Source of the DNA: Hypoxylon rubiginosum
Lineage: Eukaryota > Ascomycota > Sordariomycetes > Xylariales > Hypoxylaceae
Length of the DNA stretch: 64,000 nt
Direction: 5' to 3'
Assembly: GCA_902806565.1 (NCBI GenBank)
Contig: CADCXA010000037.1
Location: 62,001 to 126,000, forward strand
The translations under genes were made by a program, and so were the position numbers. Each line of letters starts with the position of its first letter. Within the stretch, counting starts at the first letter, position 1. Shown piece after piece: positions 1-14,646 of the stretch. A model generated the notes under the pieces. That model was given only the letters and a program-made list of their open reading frames with translations. It did not search any database and was not told the DNA's origin.

Positions 1-1754
1 GATCTCGGGCCCGGGTCACTAACTGGAACTCCGGGGCGGCTTGCTGCATGGACCAATCCATAATTTTCAAGGACCCAGTATTGCAAGTCTCAGAATCGTA
101 CCGTAGACGCGGGCCACGAACCCGCCCAGATGAAAATGAGGTGGCTGTTTTTGTGCGACAGAAAACCCTGGTCGTGGATTGACCACTGCGTTAAGAGATG
201 TCGAAGGGAGATCCCATGTTACAGGAGACAATTGTGACGGCTCGTAACAACTGGGGAATGCTCCGCTAAGAGTTTGAAGGGGGAAAAATCAATTTCGGGA
301 TAGAGGTCGAAGGATCATACGTACGAGAACGAGGCTATACAAAGTAGAAAAGGGGAAAGTGAAAAAGTCTTGTTTTATCATGAACATGACATTACGTCGG
401 CGACTTAGGTAAGATGGAATGAAGAGTTACGTTACCATAACCGTACATATGACTGTATGGGAGCTAGATGTATCTGTAAGAACTTATCGATAGCACTCTA
501 TAGGAGGGGAATTGCAGTTCCAATACATAAAAAAAATTAAAAAAATTAAAAAGCAAAAAGCAAAAACTTCTCAGGTGCATATTCTACCAATTGCAAGACT
601 CCTAAATCCATCAGCGAGGCATTGTCGCATTTCAGCTCAGCCCTACGACTAACGACCGTTAACTACATACCTTGCATGGTGGTATTGAATATTACGAATT
701 AATTGCAAGATATATTATCTAGATTGACGAGAGTCTGTCCGGGCCCAGGTCTATATCAACCCACAGTTGTTACTGAAATATTTACATGACTCCTGATTAT
801 GGGTACATTCTTTATTCTTTATATATTCCAATTGAAGGCGGGTAACGGGTATCGCTCCAATTGGACTATTATAGGTGTCTCGCTAAGTCTTGCACCTGTA
901 CGATGGAGCGGATGAAGGTAGCAGATGGCACGTATGGGCATGCAAGTCATTGAATTGAGCGCGTATCATTGCATATATCAATGCATACCTTGGAGGTAGG
1001 TATATGTGATCAACTGCCTCTTACCCCATGCCTATGCGTGAGGGACTTGGAGCAGAGAATAGGTAGAGCGTGGACATTAATCAGTTCATAGCTCCCGAGC
1101 TTCCCTTTAGCTATAGGTACCTCCTAAGACGACGAATCTAGATCCAATGATGGTTTCAGACCTAAGCTATCAAAAAATATGCCTTGTTTTGCATCGAAAG
1201 ATGTCGCGCAGCTTGATTCCACATCGTCGTAGCTAAGCCTCGATGGCGATGGCTACGATCTATGGAATCAACGTTACCTACCTATGTCTACCTCTTTCTT
1301 CTACTATGCGCACTCCTTCAGATCCTCTCGCGGACATAAACGGCATCTATTCTGAAAGGTGCAGTTTCAGACTTCGAGATGGGAGAGGCGCTGCGCGGTC
1401 AGCCGATAAACTGCAAATTGTCGTGAGGAAGACGGAAACACGTTTGGCGACAGTAAAAACGCCATCGCCAGCCAAGTGCGGCAAAATCGCGTGACGTGAC
1501 GTGGTGGTCGGGACTCGGGGAGCCTTGCGACACATTCGAAGAAACATGGCCCCGGAGCTAGCGGCTGCCATCCGCCATTCCACGCGCCATCGTCGTCGAG
1601 GGCCTTGTGGTCCGTGGTCTCTCTCTAGTCTAAATCTGCAGCTAGAATCCTTGTGTCAGATCTCTCGACGTGGTAGGTCGCTTCACCTTGGCACGGAGCG
1701 GCAGTGGCTGCGCTTGCAGAGATCTTCCTTTACTACGTTGTATACCTACGCCTC

Positions 1755-1767
1755 GGGGGGGGGGGGG
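1755..1767 (+). repeat. 13-base G homopolymer
   Basis: A run of 13 G flanked by CCTC and AACC in non-coding DNA. It is length-variable by nature and prone to sequencing error. Confidence 0.9.
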
Positions 1768-4136
1768 AACCTGAGGATTAACTTAGCACTTGGACGGCAG
1801 GTCGACAGTACACATCCGGCGCGTTGAAACCCGTGACGCCCCCAGCAGCACACTGGCACACTGGCGAAGAGTTGCCTATTTATATCCTGCCGCACGCATG
1901 CCTACCTACCTGGGTAAAGGGTGAGAGAAGGATCAGCGCTGATGCTATTTCCGGCAGGCAACCCGTCCTGCGAACGAACGTCGCATCATATCTAGCTCTA
2001 GGCTCTAGGGTGCTGTGGCGTACCGGCAGCTTTTGAGCATCCTATTCCAAGATTTTTACTCTTTACTCTGGCTGTCTGGCATCTCGAGAGCTAAATTCGG
2101 CTATGCGAAGCAGAGCAATTGGTACCATGGCCGCATGTCAGGGGACCCATTGGGGGGACGCCATTGGGGGACCCTTTTCCGATTCACTATTCGTTACCTT
2201 GTTGCCGACCCCACTTATAATAACCCCCCAGTCTTAAGGGTCTCTAGTTTCTAGACCTGATTCTCTCCGATGTCCGTGCAAGCGGCTTTGACATGTCGCT
2301 CTGATAGAACCTTTTCTTCGTGAAACGTCAGAGTTGACGAGCTGCTAGAAGAAGCTCTACTAAGGATTCTCGCAGCGAATATCTGAAGCACGGTCCGTTC
2401 AAGGTAAGCCTAAGCCTCTCTGGTTTAGGTAGGAGGACGAAATTAGGTGAAGGCAAAGACTCGAAATGGGCAACACTTGTGTCACCGCTACACGACATAT
2501 GATTCTACATATACGTATACGTACTCAGCAGACGGATGCGCGCTTATTGTTACGCAAGCTTACCTCGACTATTTTAACTACGGCTGAGACTAAGTGGTAG
2601 GTACCCTATCTTGTATATCTATACTTATAGTCTCACATACTACGAATAGGTATGATATATGTGTGTGATATATGTGTGTAGGTATATATAGGTAGGCATA
2701 GGCATAATACCAGGTACGTACTTAGGTAGATACTATATATGTGTGTAGTAGCTGGAGGTGAGCAGACTAGACTGTAACATAACCTTATGCAGAACGATTG
2801 ATACCCGAGAGTCAACAATTCCCGATCCTTACGGCTACCTGCTTACCTACTATATGTCGACAGCACCTCGTGGGGGCGGTTTCGCAACTTTGACGCATCT
2901 CGACGGGCATCAACCCCTGTTAGGGAAGGGAAATCCGTACCTGCGTACCATGTACTCTGCGCCACAGGACCGCATTGGCGACGCAAAGGGGCATCTCGCC
3001 AGCTCGCGAGGTACTCGTTTTTAATCTCTTATACCGCGCAATTTAGAATATGCCGAGGCAGTTGTTCGCAAGCGTCGAGCTGCGGCTCCCGAAGGCCGCC
3101 TTACAGCTATTAACTACCACCTACTTGCATTTTAAGGGACCGGGACTTATGACGATCATTTAAACCACCTACCTAACCTACTAAACCTGCCTGAGGCTAG
3201 GTGTCTCCTATGCAAGTTGGAATGACAGTACATACCCCGAATAGTGACAAACGGCTTACTTCGTAACCAGTAAGCTAGCTCTCCCTGTCCCTCTCCCTCT
3301 CTCTAGCTTGTTGGAAAATCGGATGTTTCTAAGTTGTTATTTTGGTGTTGGTAGATAGCTCCAACGATTTCGAAACCCAAGCAAGCTCTCGCTCAAGCTT
3401 AAACCATCCCGTCGGGATTCGACTAGACAGGGCTTTAATTACTAGTCAGGAACGCAACTCGGATAGCTGTTTCAGAATCTCTTCGTGCGATCTACACGAT
3501 CTAAGATTTGGGGTTGGTACTGTGTATACGTTGAGTACGTACGTGAGAAAAGATGCGAGGTGGATAAAAAAAATAAATAAAAAATGAAAAATAAAGGCTT
3601 GCATCCCTGTCACAGCCACGTTCCCCGTCATCCTCGATTGCTGACGCCAGGTGCATGGGTACATTCTTACCAAGGTATCGTCCACTAGGTACAGTACGCC
3701 CTTATAATATTAGCAATTGGAGTTGCAACATCAACTGTACCTTTGGCGAGCCTACTACCTACATTGTATGTATAAGCCATCAATGTCACCTAGATATATA
3801 TGTATCTCATTGGGCGTGGTTTATAAATACCTCCCTACCTCGTCATTCATCAGAGTTGCAAAGACATATCTTGCATTCCAAATGTGGTAATGGTTCAAGT
3901 ATTATAAATAAAGTATTAATAGTCGACTTTTGTAACTATTTGTAACTAAAGATCGAATTGTGCCCATGCTAAGCCACCCCGTGCTGCAAGACATCGATTA
4001 AGGTCTCGTCCGTCGATGATCAATTAAGCACAGACGGATGCACAGACGTACCTGGGTAGAAATGTATTTTGTACCTCCGGAGACGCGACCCGACACGCCG
4101 GTATGCAGGTACATCTACTAGCTGAGAGACTGATCC

Positions 4137-4203
4137 ATGTCTCCCATGTCTCCCACATCTCCCACATCTCCCACACACACCACACCTCTCACCCCCCCCC
4201 CCC
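4137..4203 (+). repeat. CTCCCA/CA-rich tandem tract ending in a 12-base C run
   Basis: Several imperfect copies of TCTCCCACA are followed by CA dinucleotides and 12 consecutive C (4192-4203). The tract is strongly strand-asymmetric (C-rich on plus) and non-coding. Confidence 0.8.
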
Positions 4204-5724
4204 TCCGTTCCCTCCTCCATCTCCTGGAATTGCATCTCAAACGGGCCAAAGACCAAACGCCCAAACGCCCAAGCTGGCCAAGCTGGCCAAAACCCCTCCG
4301 TCACCTCTCCGTCACCTCCATCACACGCATATACACACACATATACACACACCTGAAAGGTTCCTTTCCAATGCATTAGCAGTGTTGATTTCAACCTCGA
4401 ATTGGGAAAGACGTGCATCAAGTTGACCACCTTCACCGCCTAATCTAGTCTAGCTATGTATGATCTCTTACCACTCGAACTCCTCTTGAACCGCAGATTG
4501 CAACTCTGCCGATGCCCTGGCGTCATGTAGGGCGACAGGCTACGCTTCGAGCCAGCCGCCACAAAACTGGAAAGACAACCAACCCGGCAAAGTTGTATTC
4601 GCAACAAGCCCACAATGTCGGGTCTTGAAAATTCTTGCGGCAACTGCAGCAGCTGCAGTAGCAGTAGCAGCAGCTGCAATTTCCAATGGCATGGCATCTA
4701 TGTACCGGTGCCGCGAGTTGCGCAACGATGTTCGATGTTCGATGATCGATGTTGGATGTTTCTCGTTGTCAGCTCTTCGTATTCCACGCTGGTGTCATGT
4801 ACGAGACAATCTGTTCCATGAGGACGGTCTCGCGGGGAATGAAAGGGCTCTCGCGCGTCTCCACAACTCCCACTTTCTCTCAGAAAGCTCATGACAGTAT
4901 TTTTTTGCCCAACGTCCAATCCCCGGAATTCGCACTCCTCGTCGGAGGTGCCTCCTTGGCATCGGTGTTGGTCGTCCTTGTATGAATCTGCCTTCGTCAA
5001 TCTCTGTCTCGAACGCCATCGAAGAGAGATCAATCTTATCGTGCCATACTCACGTCTACCCTGGCAGAGACCCATGTCGTCCGCCCAGCCAGCCAGCCAG
5101 CCTCCCCTGATGAAACCACGGGCTGATATCCTTGCCGCAGAGCCTTCCCACGCTAGACGCTTTCTGTACCCGCAGACCTCCCTACAGTAGTCTAGCCAAA
5201 TCGCTCAGCAAACTTTTTTGAGGTCTATTCTAGACTTGGAGTTAGTTGTCGTCTAACGTCAAGAGCTCCAACGGGGGGATCTCCAGACCCTTAGGCCTTT
5301 CGACCCTTCACACGCAATTCAGCGTCATCCCCAGTCCTTGTCGAACAACCCTTTCCAACATAGCCTCAAAAATCATCTCTCTCCACTTATTACTATAGTA
5401 GATCCAGCTTCCAGCTCCATACCTCTTTCATCTGCGGCTCCTCCTGGGGGCTCGCAATCTTGAAAGATCAGAGAACTGCATTGCTACCTCGCTATTTCAC
5501 TACCTGACCTCACTTACCGTTGCACCAAGCCCCACTGGGTTTTGTAGGTAACACACTATCAGCCTACGGCTCATTCGGCGCAGATTCCCACGACCCCCCA
5601 TCAGCGTTCGAACAGGCCTGGAGGTTTGACCACCTAGCACGTCTCTTGTTTGCCTTTTCGTAGCAGCCCCTAGATTCGAAGCTGTTAGTCTAGATGCTTC
5701 ACGCAGCTCCCTCGGAACTGAATA

Positions 5725-5744
5725 ACCTACCTACCTACCTACCT
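5725..5744 (+). repeat. (ACCT)n microsatellite
   Basis: Five consecutive ACCT units, the longest perfect array of the TACCTA-type motif that is scattered through most intergenic DNA of this window. Confidence 0.85.
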
Positions 5745-8065
5745 ATACTTACCTAGGTCTTGTTTTGTCGGCTGTCTGAGAGTCATTGAGCTCATACTAT
5801 AGGAGACTAGTCCTTGCAACCCGATTACTACGTTAATTTCACTAGTGGGAAGGTCAACAACATTGAGCACATTACGGTTCTATACGTCGTTATAGGAATG
5901 TCTAGCAGCACCGTCTGCCATGTACACATATTCGGCATGTTATGCTAAGCATCAGAAAAACGCGGGACCCTAATGTTGACAGGTACTCTGCATACTCGCT
6001 CTGTCTGTGCGAGGTACATAACATGTACTACTTCTCGGCAAGGAAGATCTTATGGGATCTTCCCTTGGTCCCCTGTCGCCACCAGCAGGGCCAAGCATCC
6101 ACAAATCGACACCCCTTGCTCACCACTTGACCCACATTCTTCACAAGCTTACAGTACTTCCCTACCGATTCGGATGCGATCCTCCAAACAACTCTGGTAC
6201 ATCTGGTATTGTACATAGGTATACCGTCCTGGATCTCCTGGCCCAGTCCTTCAGGCCATCCCCGCAGACATCGAGGACCACACCCACCCAAGAGGCGTTG
6301 ATCTTCCTATTGGCGTGAACCTCCACTAGTCTCATCAACGGTCATGCGTTCATCCGCGAAGTCTACACTGAGCTAATGTAATGAAGGACCAATTACCAGC
6401 ACCCAGATGTCCCAACCGAAGATGCTATGTCTTCCCTATCCTGTCCTCTCTCCGAGAGAGCTTTGCTTACCGCTGTACCTCTGTGCTATTCGCCCGTGGC
6501 ATAAGTTCTAGCGTGGAAGTACCTAGATAGCGTCCGTGGGCTGGGTGAAGAAGTCTCACTACCCTGGAAATATCAGACTCTCTTAGTCTCTTCGTCCCTG
6601 ATCACGGAGCACATTTAACATTTAACATTTAACCTATAATATCTGAATTCTGATGTTCGGACACAAGGTATTCCTGGCGAGCCAGCGGCTGTCTTTCCGT
6701 AGTGACTGGTTTTCTATTGACGTTTCCGGTTGGGGCCCGCGACGGCAAGGGTCTGTCTGTTGGTTCTTTGGCAGGCCACCATAACACGGCATTAGCCATT
6801 CAGCCGAGAAACCCAATGGTCACGGCCCACTCGATATAGACGTTGCTACATCTGCTATCATCCATGACAGAAAAGGTGTGTGGCTCAGCAGTTACCGTGC
6901 TGGGGGATTTTCTTATTATCACACCTAGCCCATTAGGCGTTGCGGCTTCTCTCTTGTCAACGAAGCCTTAAAACGTGCACCCAGTCCCTTTTCAATATCT
7001 GTACCGTATCTGGCCAGGTACCGTCCCAGGCTGACCCAACATTCACGAACACCCTTTCTTCCCCAGCCGTTACAGGCCCTGTCTTTTTTCTCGGACCCTC
7101 CCTGGGCATTTCTCCGTAAGGATGGGCAGTACCGTTCGGTATTAATTCCACCTCTGTCATCCCCAAGAGCAGGGGTTTTCCTCGAAGGCGCCTTGTTGCG
7201 ACCACGGACAACCTTCAAAGCCCAAATACATACATAACACAAGGCCTACCAGTGTCTAGACGTTTTGAGGCGACCGACCCCACTAGAACATCATCCGAGG
7301 ATCCTTGATTTATACACGACTCTTCACAGAATCCCAAGGTGGACTCCAGTACAGCTCGCTTTCGTTCTCAACATATACGTGGTAGCTTCTTAGCTACGTC
7401 CTACAACCTCGTCGTTCATTCTAGTCGGTCACAGACAGGCCTGACAAGGTGTGTACTGTTACAGCCTGCCTTGCTTGATACCCTTCGACGATTCCTTATA
7501 CCTACGACAAGTCCTGGCTAGACGGGAGTGGCTGTATACGCCGTGGACTTCGAGTACCGAAATTTAGTATTTTCTACGCCGATCTTTGAAGAAAGGATAT
7601 CGACAGATAGCTATCCTAGAAACCTCTTTTCAACAACTGCTCTATATATCCATGGCCGGTATATGCGGTTGTCTTCGGCGGTATTAGACTGATACATCTA
7701 AAGGCTACCTCGGATCACCTGAGGCCAGCCCCCTCCCACAAGAAAAAAATTTCTTCTGATAGTCTCCTCTCGCAGCTTGGATCGATAGCTAAGATTGCCG
7801 CTTGCCTCGAGGTCGGGGGCTTCTTCTTTCTTTTGGACTTCTGATACTTCGTCGAACTTCGACTCTGGGAGTCGATTGGGTACCTTTGGAATTGATTTCA
7901 ACGACGTAACTCGGCAAGCAGCTCGTGTAGCACCTGGAATCACATCGATCTCGATACGCAACCCCCACAATATTTCCAATGCTCGTTACCAGGCATCTCG
8001 ACACGGAGCAAAACCACTGGTCTAGCAAGTTCGAGACCGCCTTCCACAAACCCACAAGCCCACGC

Positions 8066-10255
8066 ATGTCGAGCTACGACGGCCATTTGTCGACACAGCC
8101 TGATTGGCAGGGGCAATACTCCTTTCTTCCTCCCGGGGAGAGTAATATCTTCGCTCCGCCTTATGATCAAGTCTCGGGATCTAGCAATAGCAATGACGTT
8201 GCTTCCCAGCAGCGCCCTCCAAGCGCGCATAACAGCACCCTAGACAGCACGAACCAGGCAACTCAGAGCAGCTTAAACTCGCCAATGAGCCACCATCGTG
8301 TATTAGATCCACTTGGATTGCGACAGCCGAAGGCCGAATCTCCTGTGCATGAGCAGCCGGATGTGCAGGGTGCGAGCTATGCTATCAAGGCGGAGTCTGC
8401 ACACGAAGAGTCGTTAGCTTCGACGGACCCTCAGGGGCTTCCACTTGGGACGAACACGATAGGCTCCGTGTCTTCAGCAGGGCAGGCACGGGAAGCAAAC
8501 TCCGGTCCTGCTGGGCATGAAGAGGGTGCCATAGGGAAAGATGAAGATGATGAGGTACTGGACGACGATGAAATGGTGGAAGGGGAGGGGGAGACTACAG
8601 CGCAGCCGCAAACCGCAGCCGAGCGCACAGCCGCTCGAAGGAAAATGAAGCGCTTCAGGTAGGCGACGATGATTCAATAGTGGGTAAATTGTGTTAACGA
8701 CAGCAGGCTTACACACCAGCAAACCCGATTTTTGATGAGCGAGTTCGCAAAGCAGCCGCATCCGGATGCTGCACACCGAGAACGACTCTCACGAGAGATC
8801 CCAGGCTTAAGCCCTAGGCAGGTTCAAGTCTGGTTTCAGAACAGGTGAGATTGATAAAGTAGATTCGTTTTGAAAGAGACCTAAACAGTCATAGGAGGGC
8901 CAAAATCAAGAGGCTTACGGCTGATGACCGAGATCGAATGATTAAAATGCGTGCCGTACCGGATGACTTTGACAATGTCCAGGCATTACACTCTCCGTAC
9001 GGGGCGGTACATGGACTAGGAACTCCAATCACGCCCCCTGTCGACTTTGGGAATTCTTCATATACCGATCATATCATGCGGCCGTTGATGGTGGACACGA
9101 TGCGCAGAGGGGAAAATGATGACCATATGTCACCTACTGGCTTAAGCCCGGCTTTCGGGAGTATCGGCTTCACACCCTCGGGGACAATGAACAATTCCGA
9201 CCTTCTTTCGCCCCTGTCGCCCTCCTCAAACGACCGAGGATATTATTCAAGCCATATGACAAGTCCGCTTGGGGGAGGCCATAGGAATTCCAACCCTTTC
9301 GCCAGACAGAACAGCCTCGATTCTGGGGTTCAAATGCACTCGCAAAATAGACAGCAAATCCGTCCTCTACAGCCGCTCCAACTGCGAGAGACAATGTCAA
9401 GGTCAAGGCCAGATAATTTACAGTCGCCCCTGCGGTCGAGCATGTCGTGGAAGGGGGATTCGATCGACTACACTACGTATTCGAACACCGGTGGCAGTCC
9501 CGGGATCGGTGGAAGGCATCCGTCTATATACCAGCCGGACCACATGGGGAGCAATCCAAGTAGCTCATTAAACTATGAACCTGGCTCTTATTCCTGTAAG
9601 ACGGGTATTTCCTATACTCTCAAGTGTCAGATACTAACTCCTTTTTCCAGCTTCAGGCGTCCAGTCCTCTCCGACCAACATAAATTACTCCAGCCTACAG
9701 CAGCCTTCGCAGAACAGATCGCGCCTTCGAGCGGCTTCCGCCAACCTCCCGCTCGGGCTAGATTTACGACATCAATACCGACCTTCTAGTCACAGCCTTC
9801 AGTCTCCCAGCCATTCTTCAACGCCTCGAGTTCCCACTACTGCACCTTACGGGTCGTCATCTTCGTACACGAGTAGTTTTCCGTCTGCTCCCCTGACGGC
9901 ACCAATCGACTTTCCCCTTTCCAGGACACCGGGTATCAACAGAACGTCGGTTCAGGATTATTCCATGCCTCAAATGAGCGCGCCGATCGCCCCTCCGCAG
10001 GACTTTACCCAAGCTCTGCACGGTGGCATGGGTAGTTCAAGCACCAGGACTCCAATGAGGGATACATTCGGGGGTGGGCCTCTGGGTATTAGCCAGGGGC
10101 AGGGATCTAATGAAAGAAGCGAGGATTACTCCCAGGAGGGACTAAGCGGATCTGGCACGGGTCTAAAGCGCAAACGAAGCTCGTTCAGTCTTTCGCAAGG
10201 TGGTCACACGCCTGGACCAACGCAAACCTCTCAACCTTACGGACACACGACTTGA
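8066..10255 (+). CDS. homeobox transcription factor (Htf1/Hox2-like)
   Basis: Exons 8066-8658, 8707-8844, 8895-9595 and 9651-10255 give 678 residues. A DNA-binding homeodomain lies at about residues 193-252; helix 3 contains VQVWFQNRRAKIKR, and W240, F241, N243 and R245 are the hallmark residues. Two introns interrupt the homeodomain. Before it is an acidic low-complexity stretch; after it is a long Ser/Pro/Gln-rich tail ending with a KRKR patch, consistent with a nuclear regulator. From memory, the segment after helix 3 (DDFDNVQALHSPYG) matches the Sordariomycete conidiation regulator called Htf1/Hox2; this is recall, not a search result. An in-frame ATG at 7979 would add 29 residues; I chose 8066 because the protein after it looks better conserved. 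The gene is isolated by gene-poor DNA on both sides. Confidence 0.9.
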
Positions 10256-13200
10256 AGTTGAGAATACGTTACATTCTTTACGTGGCACTCCGCCAGATAC
10301 CAACGAGAACTGCGAAGCATGGTGACATTGAAATGCGAAAATGGTGCGGCGCTCTTCCGATTCGATTCGAAAAAAATAATACCCAACTTATTGGACTCTA
10401 TTAGATCACCTTGTGTTACTATATAACCTTTTTTGTTTGACTTGTTCTGTTGCATTTTTTGGTGTGGATCTGACACAACATGTTTTGGGAGCTATTTGAG
10501 CGTTCGATATTGCGGTACTTGGGCGGGAACAGACTGATTTTTGTTTGGTTTTTTGATTTTTGGTTTTTGGTTTATGACTTAAAGAAAAAGAACATACAAT
10601 ATACATACAGACATACATACTGGAGAAGGGGAAGGGTGCAAACTCAGACGACCACGGAACTGGACGTCGTGGGATCAGGATCAGGATCGAGAATCTCAAC
10701 GAACATACTTCTCTACCCCATCGCTTCACCCGCAGTCTATCTAAGGCATACCTACTCTTTGCCCTCGGGCTGTACATAAACACTTTCTCGATCGAGGCAT
10801 GCTCTCGTGGTCAATGTAAGCTTCTGGTTTCGCGGAGGCGAATCAGGCTGGTAAACTTGCTCATCGAGTTCTATAATGCAAAAAGAAAACTTGCATCGTG
10901 GCCTATTTCGCGTCTCGCTTCTCGCTTCCCTCTCTACCTACCTAGTATCTATCACGATCTCTCTGTCTCTTTCTCTCTTGCGGGGTTCGCATGATGATAG
11001 CGCGAGCGGGTGGATTACTATATACCTTAGTTACCTCCTATTTGAAGGTTGGTAGCGATCTGCATTCCAAATCCTGACCTTCTCCGCGCCGTACCCCATA
11101 GATCTGTGTTGAGGCTCACACGACTAGTAAGGCACGATGCGCTTCTACCGACGGGCGGCGCGCCATCTTGGCTTGGAAAGGCCCAACGTAAACATTACGG
11201 CTAGGAGCCACTTACCGAAGATATGCGCCCCGGCTTACTACTGCTACAGTACGCTCGGTTGGCAGCCCGCCTGCCTTACCGCGTACATGGACGATGTTGT
11301 AGCGGCGTGGAGAAAAAGGGATTGGGTTTTTGCCCCTAAAATCGGAATGTAACGCCGATAGATAGTAAATCTCGTTTTTGGAGAGATCTCGTTCCACTCA
11401 GAATTCCCCGAACACGTTTTAGCAATTAACGAAGGACGGCCCTCCCAGGTAGGTACCCAGGCAATGTTCGATGCGACATTGCAGACGATGATGTTAGCTA
11501 CCAGGTAGGTAGCTAGACAAGAAATCAACTGCCTGATTCTTTTTTTTCTCTCTGTCTTTCCTTTTCTTCTTCTTCTTTATCCCCTCGAATTCTTTTTCCG
11601 GGCAGGCGGGTATCGTTGATGTACCGTAGAAGAAGACGGGCATTGGAGCCGGCCGGCGGGAGGGAAATTTTATCTTACCGCTCGAATCATCGTCTACGAA
11701 AAGGGGCCAATTGCGGATCTATCATGAGATATTTTTTTTCGTTCTTTTTTTTTTTTCATCGTTGGCAAATGGTCAGGAAAATTAGGAAATCAAGGATTCA
11801 TTACATAACAAACAGACAGGGGGGAGCTAAACCAACTGATTTTTCCAGGGGTCCGAATTGGTTCAGTTCGGAAATTTCGATCCATCATCAACATCATTAT
11901 CACCATCACACATACACAACTCCCCCTTTTCATCACGAGAGGACTCGTCAGGAGATATTTTTTTTATTTACTCCTTTTGAAATAAAATGAAATAAAATCG
12001 ATTAAAATCTCGGGATATTCCCTCTCCTCTCAGGTATAAGCGAATGGCGCGGGTAACAAAGCTGGAAAGGCCCAGCTAGCAGCAACTGGCGTTGCATGGA
12101 TGTACCTGGGGTACCTTAAAATGGAATAAGGGTCAAGGAAGGACCCCAAAGCTGACAACTGCATGATGGGTTGCACAAGACGCAGCCTACTGCATACGAA
12201 AGGGATGGTATTTATGACGGCTGCTGCGTTTGGTGCGACCCTCCCACCACCTAAGTAGACCAACCGTGCAGGAGGGAGGAACAAGTTACGTACGGCGCAG
12301 TGAGACCCTGTCGGGAGCTGGATCTTGGTCTGTGGGAAAGACTGGAAGCACAGGGGGGGAACCAGCGATAGGGACCAGCAACGGGAGGGAAGCACAGGGG
12401 GACCAGAGAACGCTGTGCCAGATACCACGACATAACGATTGGTTCAGATCTCCGGACACGGGCACGGGAAGAACTCCGTCAGGAGGCGGAGAACGTTACT
12501 GGTACTGTGCCTTTTTCTCCTTCCTAAGCTCGAGAAAGAAGGAGAGATATACCTAATCTCGTAAGCAAAGCAAAGCATCCACCTACTATGTATTCCGGCG
12601 CCGAGCTCTTACCTACTCCGTACCAGCTGGAGTAAGGAATGTATACCTTAGGTAGGTCACAGGTATAGGTAAGATATCTCTCCTTTTTTCCTTTTCTTTT
12701 CTTTTTCTTCTTCTGCTGCTACTACACACATGTCATTGCTGCGCTGCGCTGCGCTGCACTGCAGATGCCGCCCCCGTTCGCTGGCCGCCGGCAAAGCTGT
12801 CTTTGAAGCTTAGCCTAGGGCTCAGGTTCCGGCCAAGGATTCCCGGTACAACGACCGTGCCCAAGACAGACAGCTGCGCTACGACGCTTAAGATCGCTCC
12901 GATATTTTTGGCTAGACGGGTACATCTGGATGCCCAGCTCCTTCGGGACTAGGCCCCGGACCAGCAACCAAAACGCCAACCCAGCGCTCGGTAGTCAAAA
13001 TTGTGTGTGTGTCTGTGTGTCCAGGTATGTACATAGGTATAATAAAGAGTTAAAAAAAGGAGGATGGGGCTTTTGCGTCATTCCGCGACCAAGACAACGT
13101 CGCGTTACGGGCGACCTCACTCAATTCTCTTTTATCTGTCTCTCTCATTCAGGGGCTCCGGTCGGAAGATCTGGGGTCTAAGCCTTGTATCCCGTGCCTT

Positions 13201-14154
13201 CGAGACAACCCATAGCTACCTACCTACCTACCTCCTATACCTTATTCTTTCACCCTCGTGTCTAACCTCCAAAGTCGTTCGCAAACTCGGACCCCATCCC
13301 CCATCTCCATCCCCCCATCCTCACCTATCAAGCCTACATATCTCTTCTGCAAGAACGAGACGCATACAACCATCACTGGCGGCCGGATCTGACTGCAGTC
13401 GTGTTTTAGTCAACGTGTCTCTGCGTTTTGGAGGGGGTCTTAGCAAGCTCTGTCGTGTTTCCTCTCATCGTCCCTCCTTTTTTTTTCTCCTTCTTTCGCT
13501 TTCGTGGTTCGCTATATCCACGCCAGAAACCCCCACCCCCCCTTCTTCAGCCACAGGCGCAAGCGCGCAGCGCTGCGTGTCGATCCGTTCTGGACGATTT
13601 AAATCTGATCGATTAACAGATTTTCCTACTTGATTACTGTCTGATCACTGTGTGTATGTGTGTGTTCGCGGACCCGGTCGAGCGCACAGTTTGGTTCGTG
13701 TTATGCACCTGGCCGTGGCAGCCGAAAAAGCCAGGGCTATAAGATGTGCTGCTATAGCCTCCACTGGCACTCCCACCCTTTCATCGAAATCCACCGTTGC
13801 CCAGCCCAATCTTCTTTTTGTCTTTTTTTCTCTTTCTCTCCTTCCTTCTTCTCGACTCCCAACTTCCCCTATCGAGACGTAGCGATCCCAATCCCGTCGT
13901 AGCCTTGCCCGTTTCTGTACGTGCTGGTTACTTAAGGTAGTAGGCCGGCCACGTACCGCGTATACGGGTAGGTAGGTTAGGTACCTAGGTACGAGGATAC
14001 AAGGAGGAAGAAGAGGGAAAAGAAAACTACTACATAGCTGGTACCTCTCACATCTTTACCGCATTTCCCTCTAGCACGGATGCACGGTGACGGGCGTGCA
14101 GAGAAAGGGTTTAATCCAGGAAGGCGATCACTTTAGTCAGGTTTGTCCACCAAA

Positions 14155-14172
14155 GGGGGGGGGGGGGGGGGG
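14155..14172 (+). repeat. 18-base G homopolymer
   Basis: Uninterrupted run of 18 G in non-coding DNA; potential quadruplex former or assembly error site. Confidence 0.9.
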
Positions 14173-14627
14173 CTCTATCGAGTGTTCTAGGCTTTGCCCT
14201 CTCTCTTTTCGCTTTCAAGGCTCCGACCAGCGAATTACAATAGACCAAGATAGATTACCTACTCTTTCAGCATCCAACGCATCTGACTCAGCGAAATCCT
14301 TTACCGAGCCTTAGCTCATCTTTCTCACCTTTGCCCTGCTTAGTTCCGCTGACTGGTCGCATTCGCGAATATTACCCCTGGGTCTTAGATATGCCTCTAT
14401 ATATTAGATCTGCCCCTACTGCGAGTTCCATGCCTCGAAGGGGAAGAGGGATATGACGGAACATCAAGCTTTAGACAAGCCCGCTGAGCCTCTCTCGCCC
14501 AGCGGCTCTCGATGCTCATGGCGCTTTTGCTAACCAGCCAGGAACCGCCTAGACTTCTCGCTAGGGTTGGGAGATGGCCCGCCATTTAGGCAAAAGGTGT
14601 GGAATGACAGCATATGGATCGCACCTT

Positions 14628-14646
14628 GGGGGGGGGGGGGGGGGGG
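14628..14646 (+). repeat. 19-base G homopolymer
   Basis: Uninterrupted run of 19 G, only 455 bases after the preceding 18-base run and on the same strand, followed by the palindrome CGGCCGGCC. Confidence 0.9.

Larger units (their letters stand above)
1..8065. other. gene-poor region upstream of the homeobox gene
   Basis: I find no gene I can support in these 8 kb. Open frames are short, lack splice-consistent extension and match no family I know. The stretch is full of TACCTA/TAGGTA motifs (for example near 1900, 2690-2740, 3165-3185 and 5725-5744), a 13-base G run at 1755-1767, a CTCCCA/CA-rich tract ending in a 12-base C run (4137-4203) and an ACATTTA triplet repeat (6611-6632). The last few hundred bases before 8066 are probably promoter and 5' leader of the homeobox gene. 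Confidence 0.6.

Noticed and set aside
13064..13633. 189-codon plus-strand frame
   Set aside because: Low-complexity Pro/Ser composition from CT-rich DNA, no family likeness and no supporting splice pattern.
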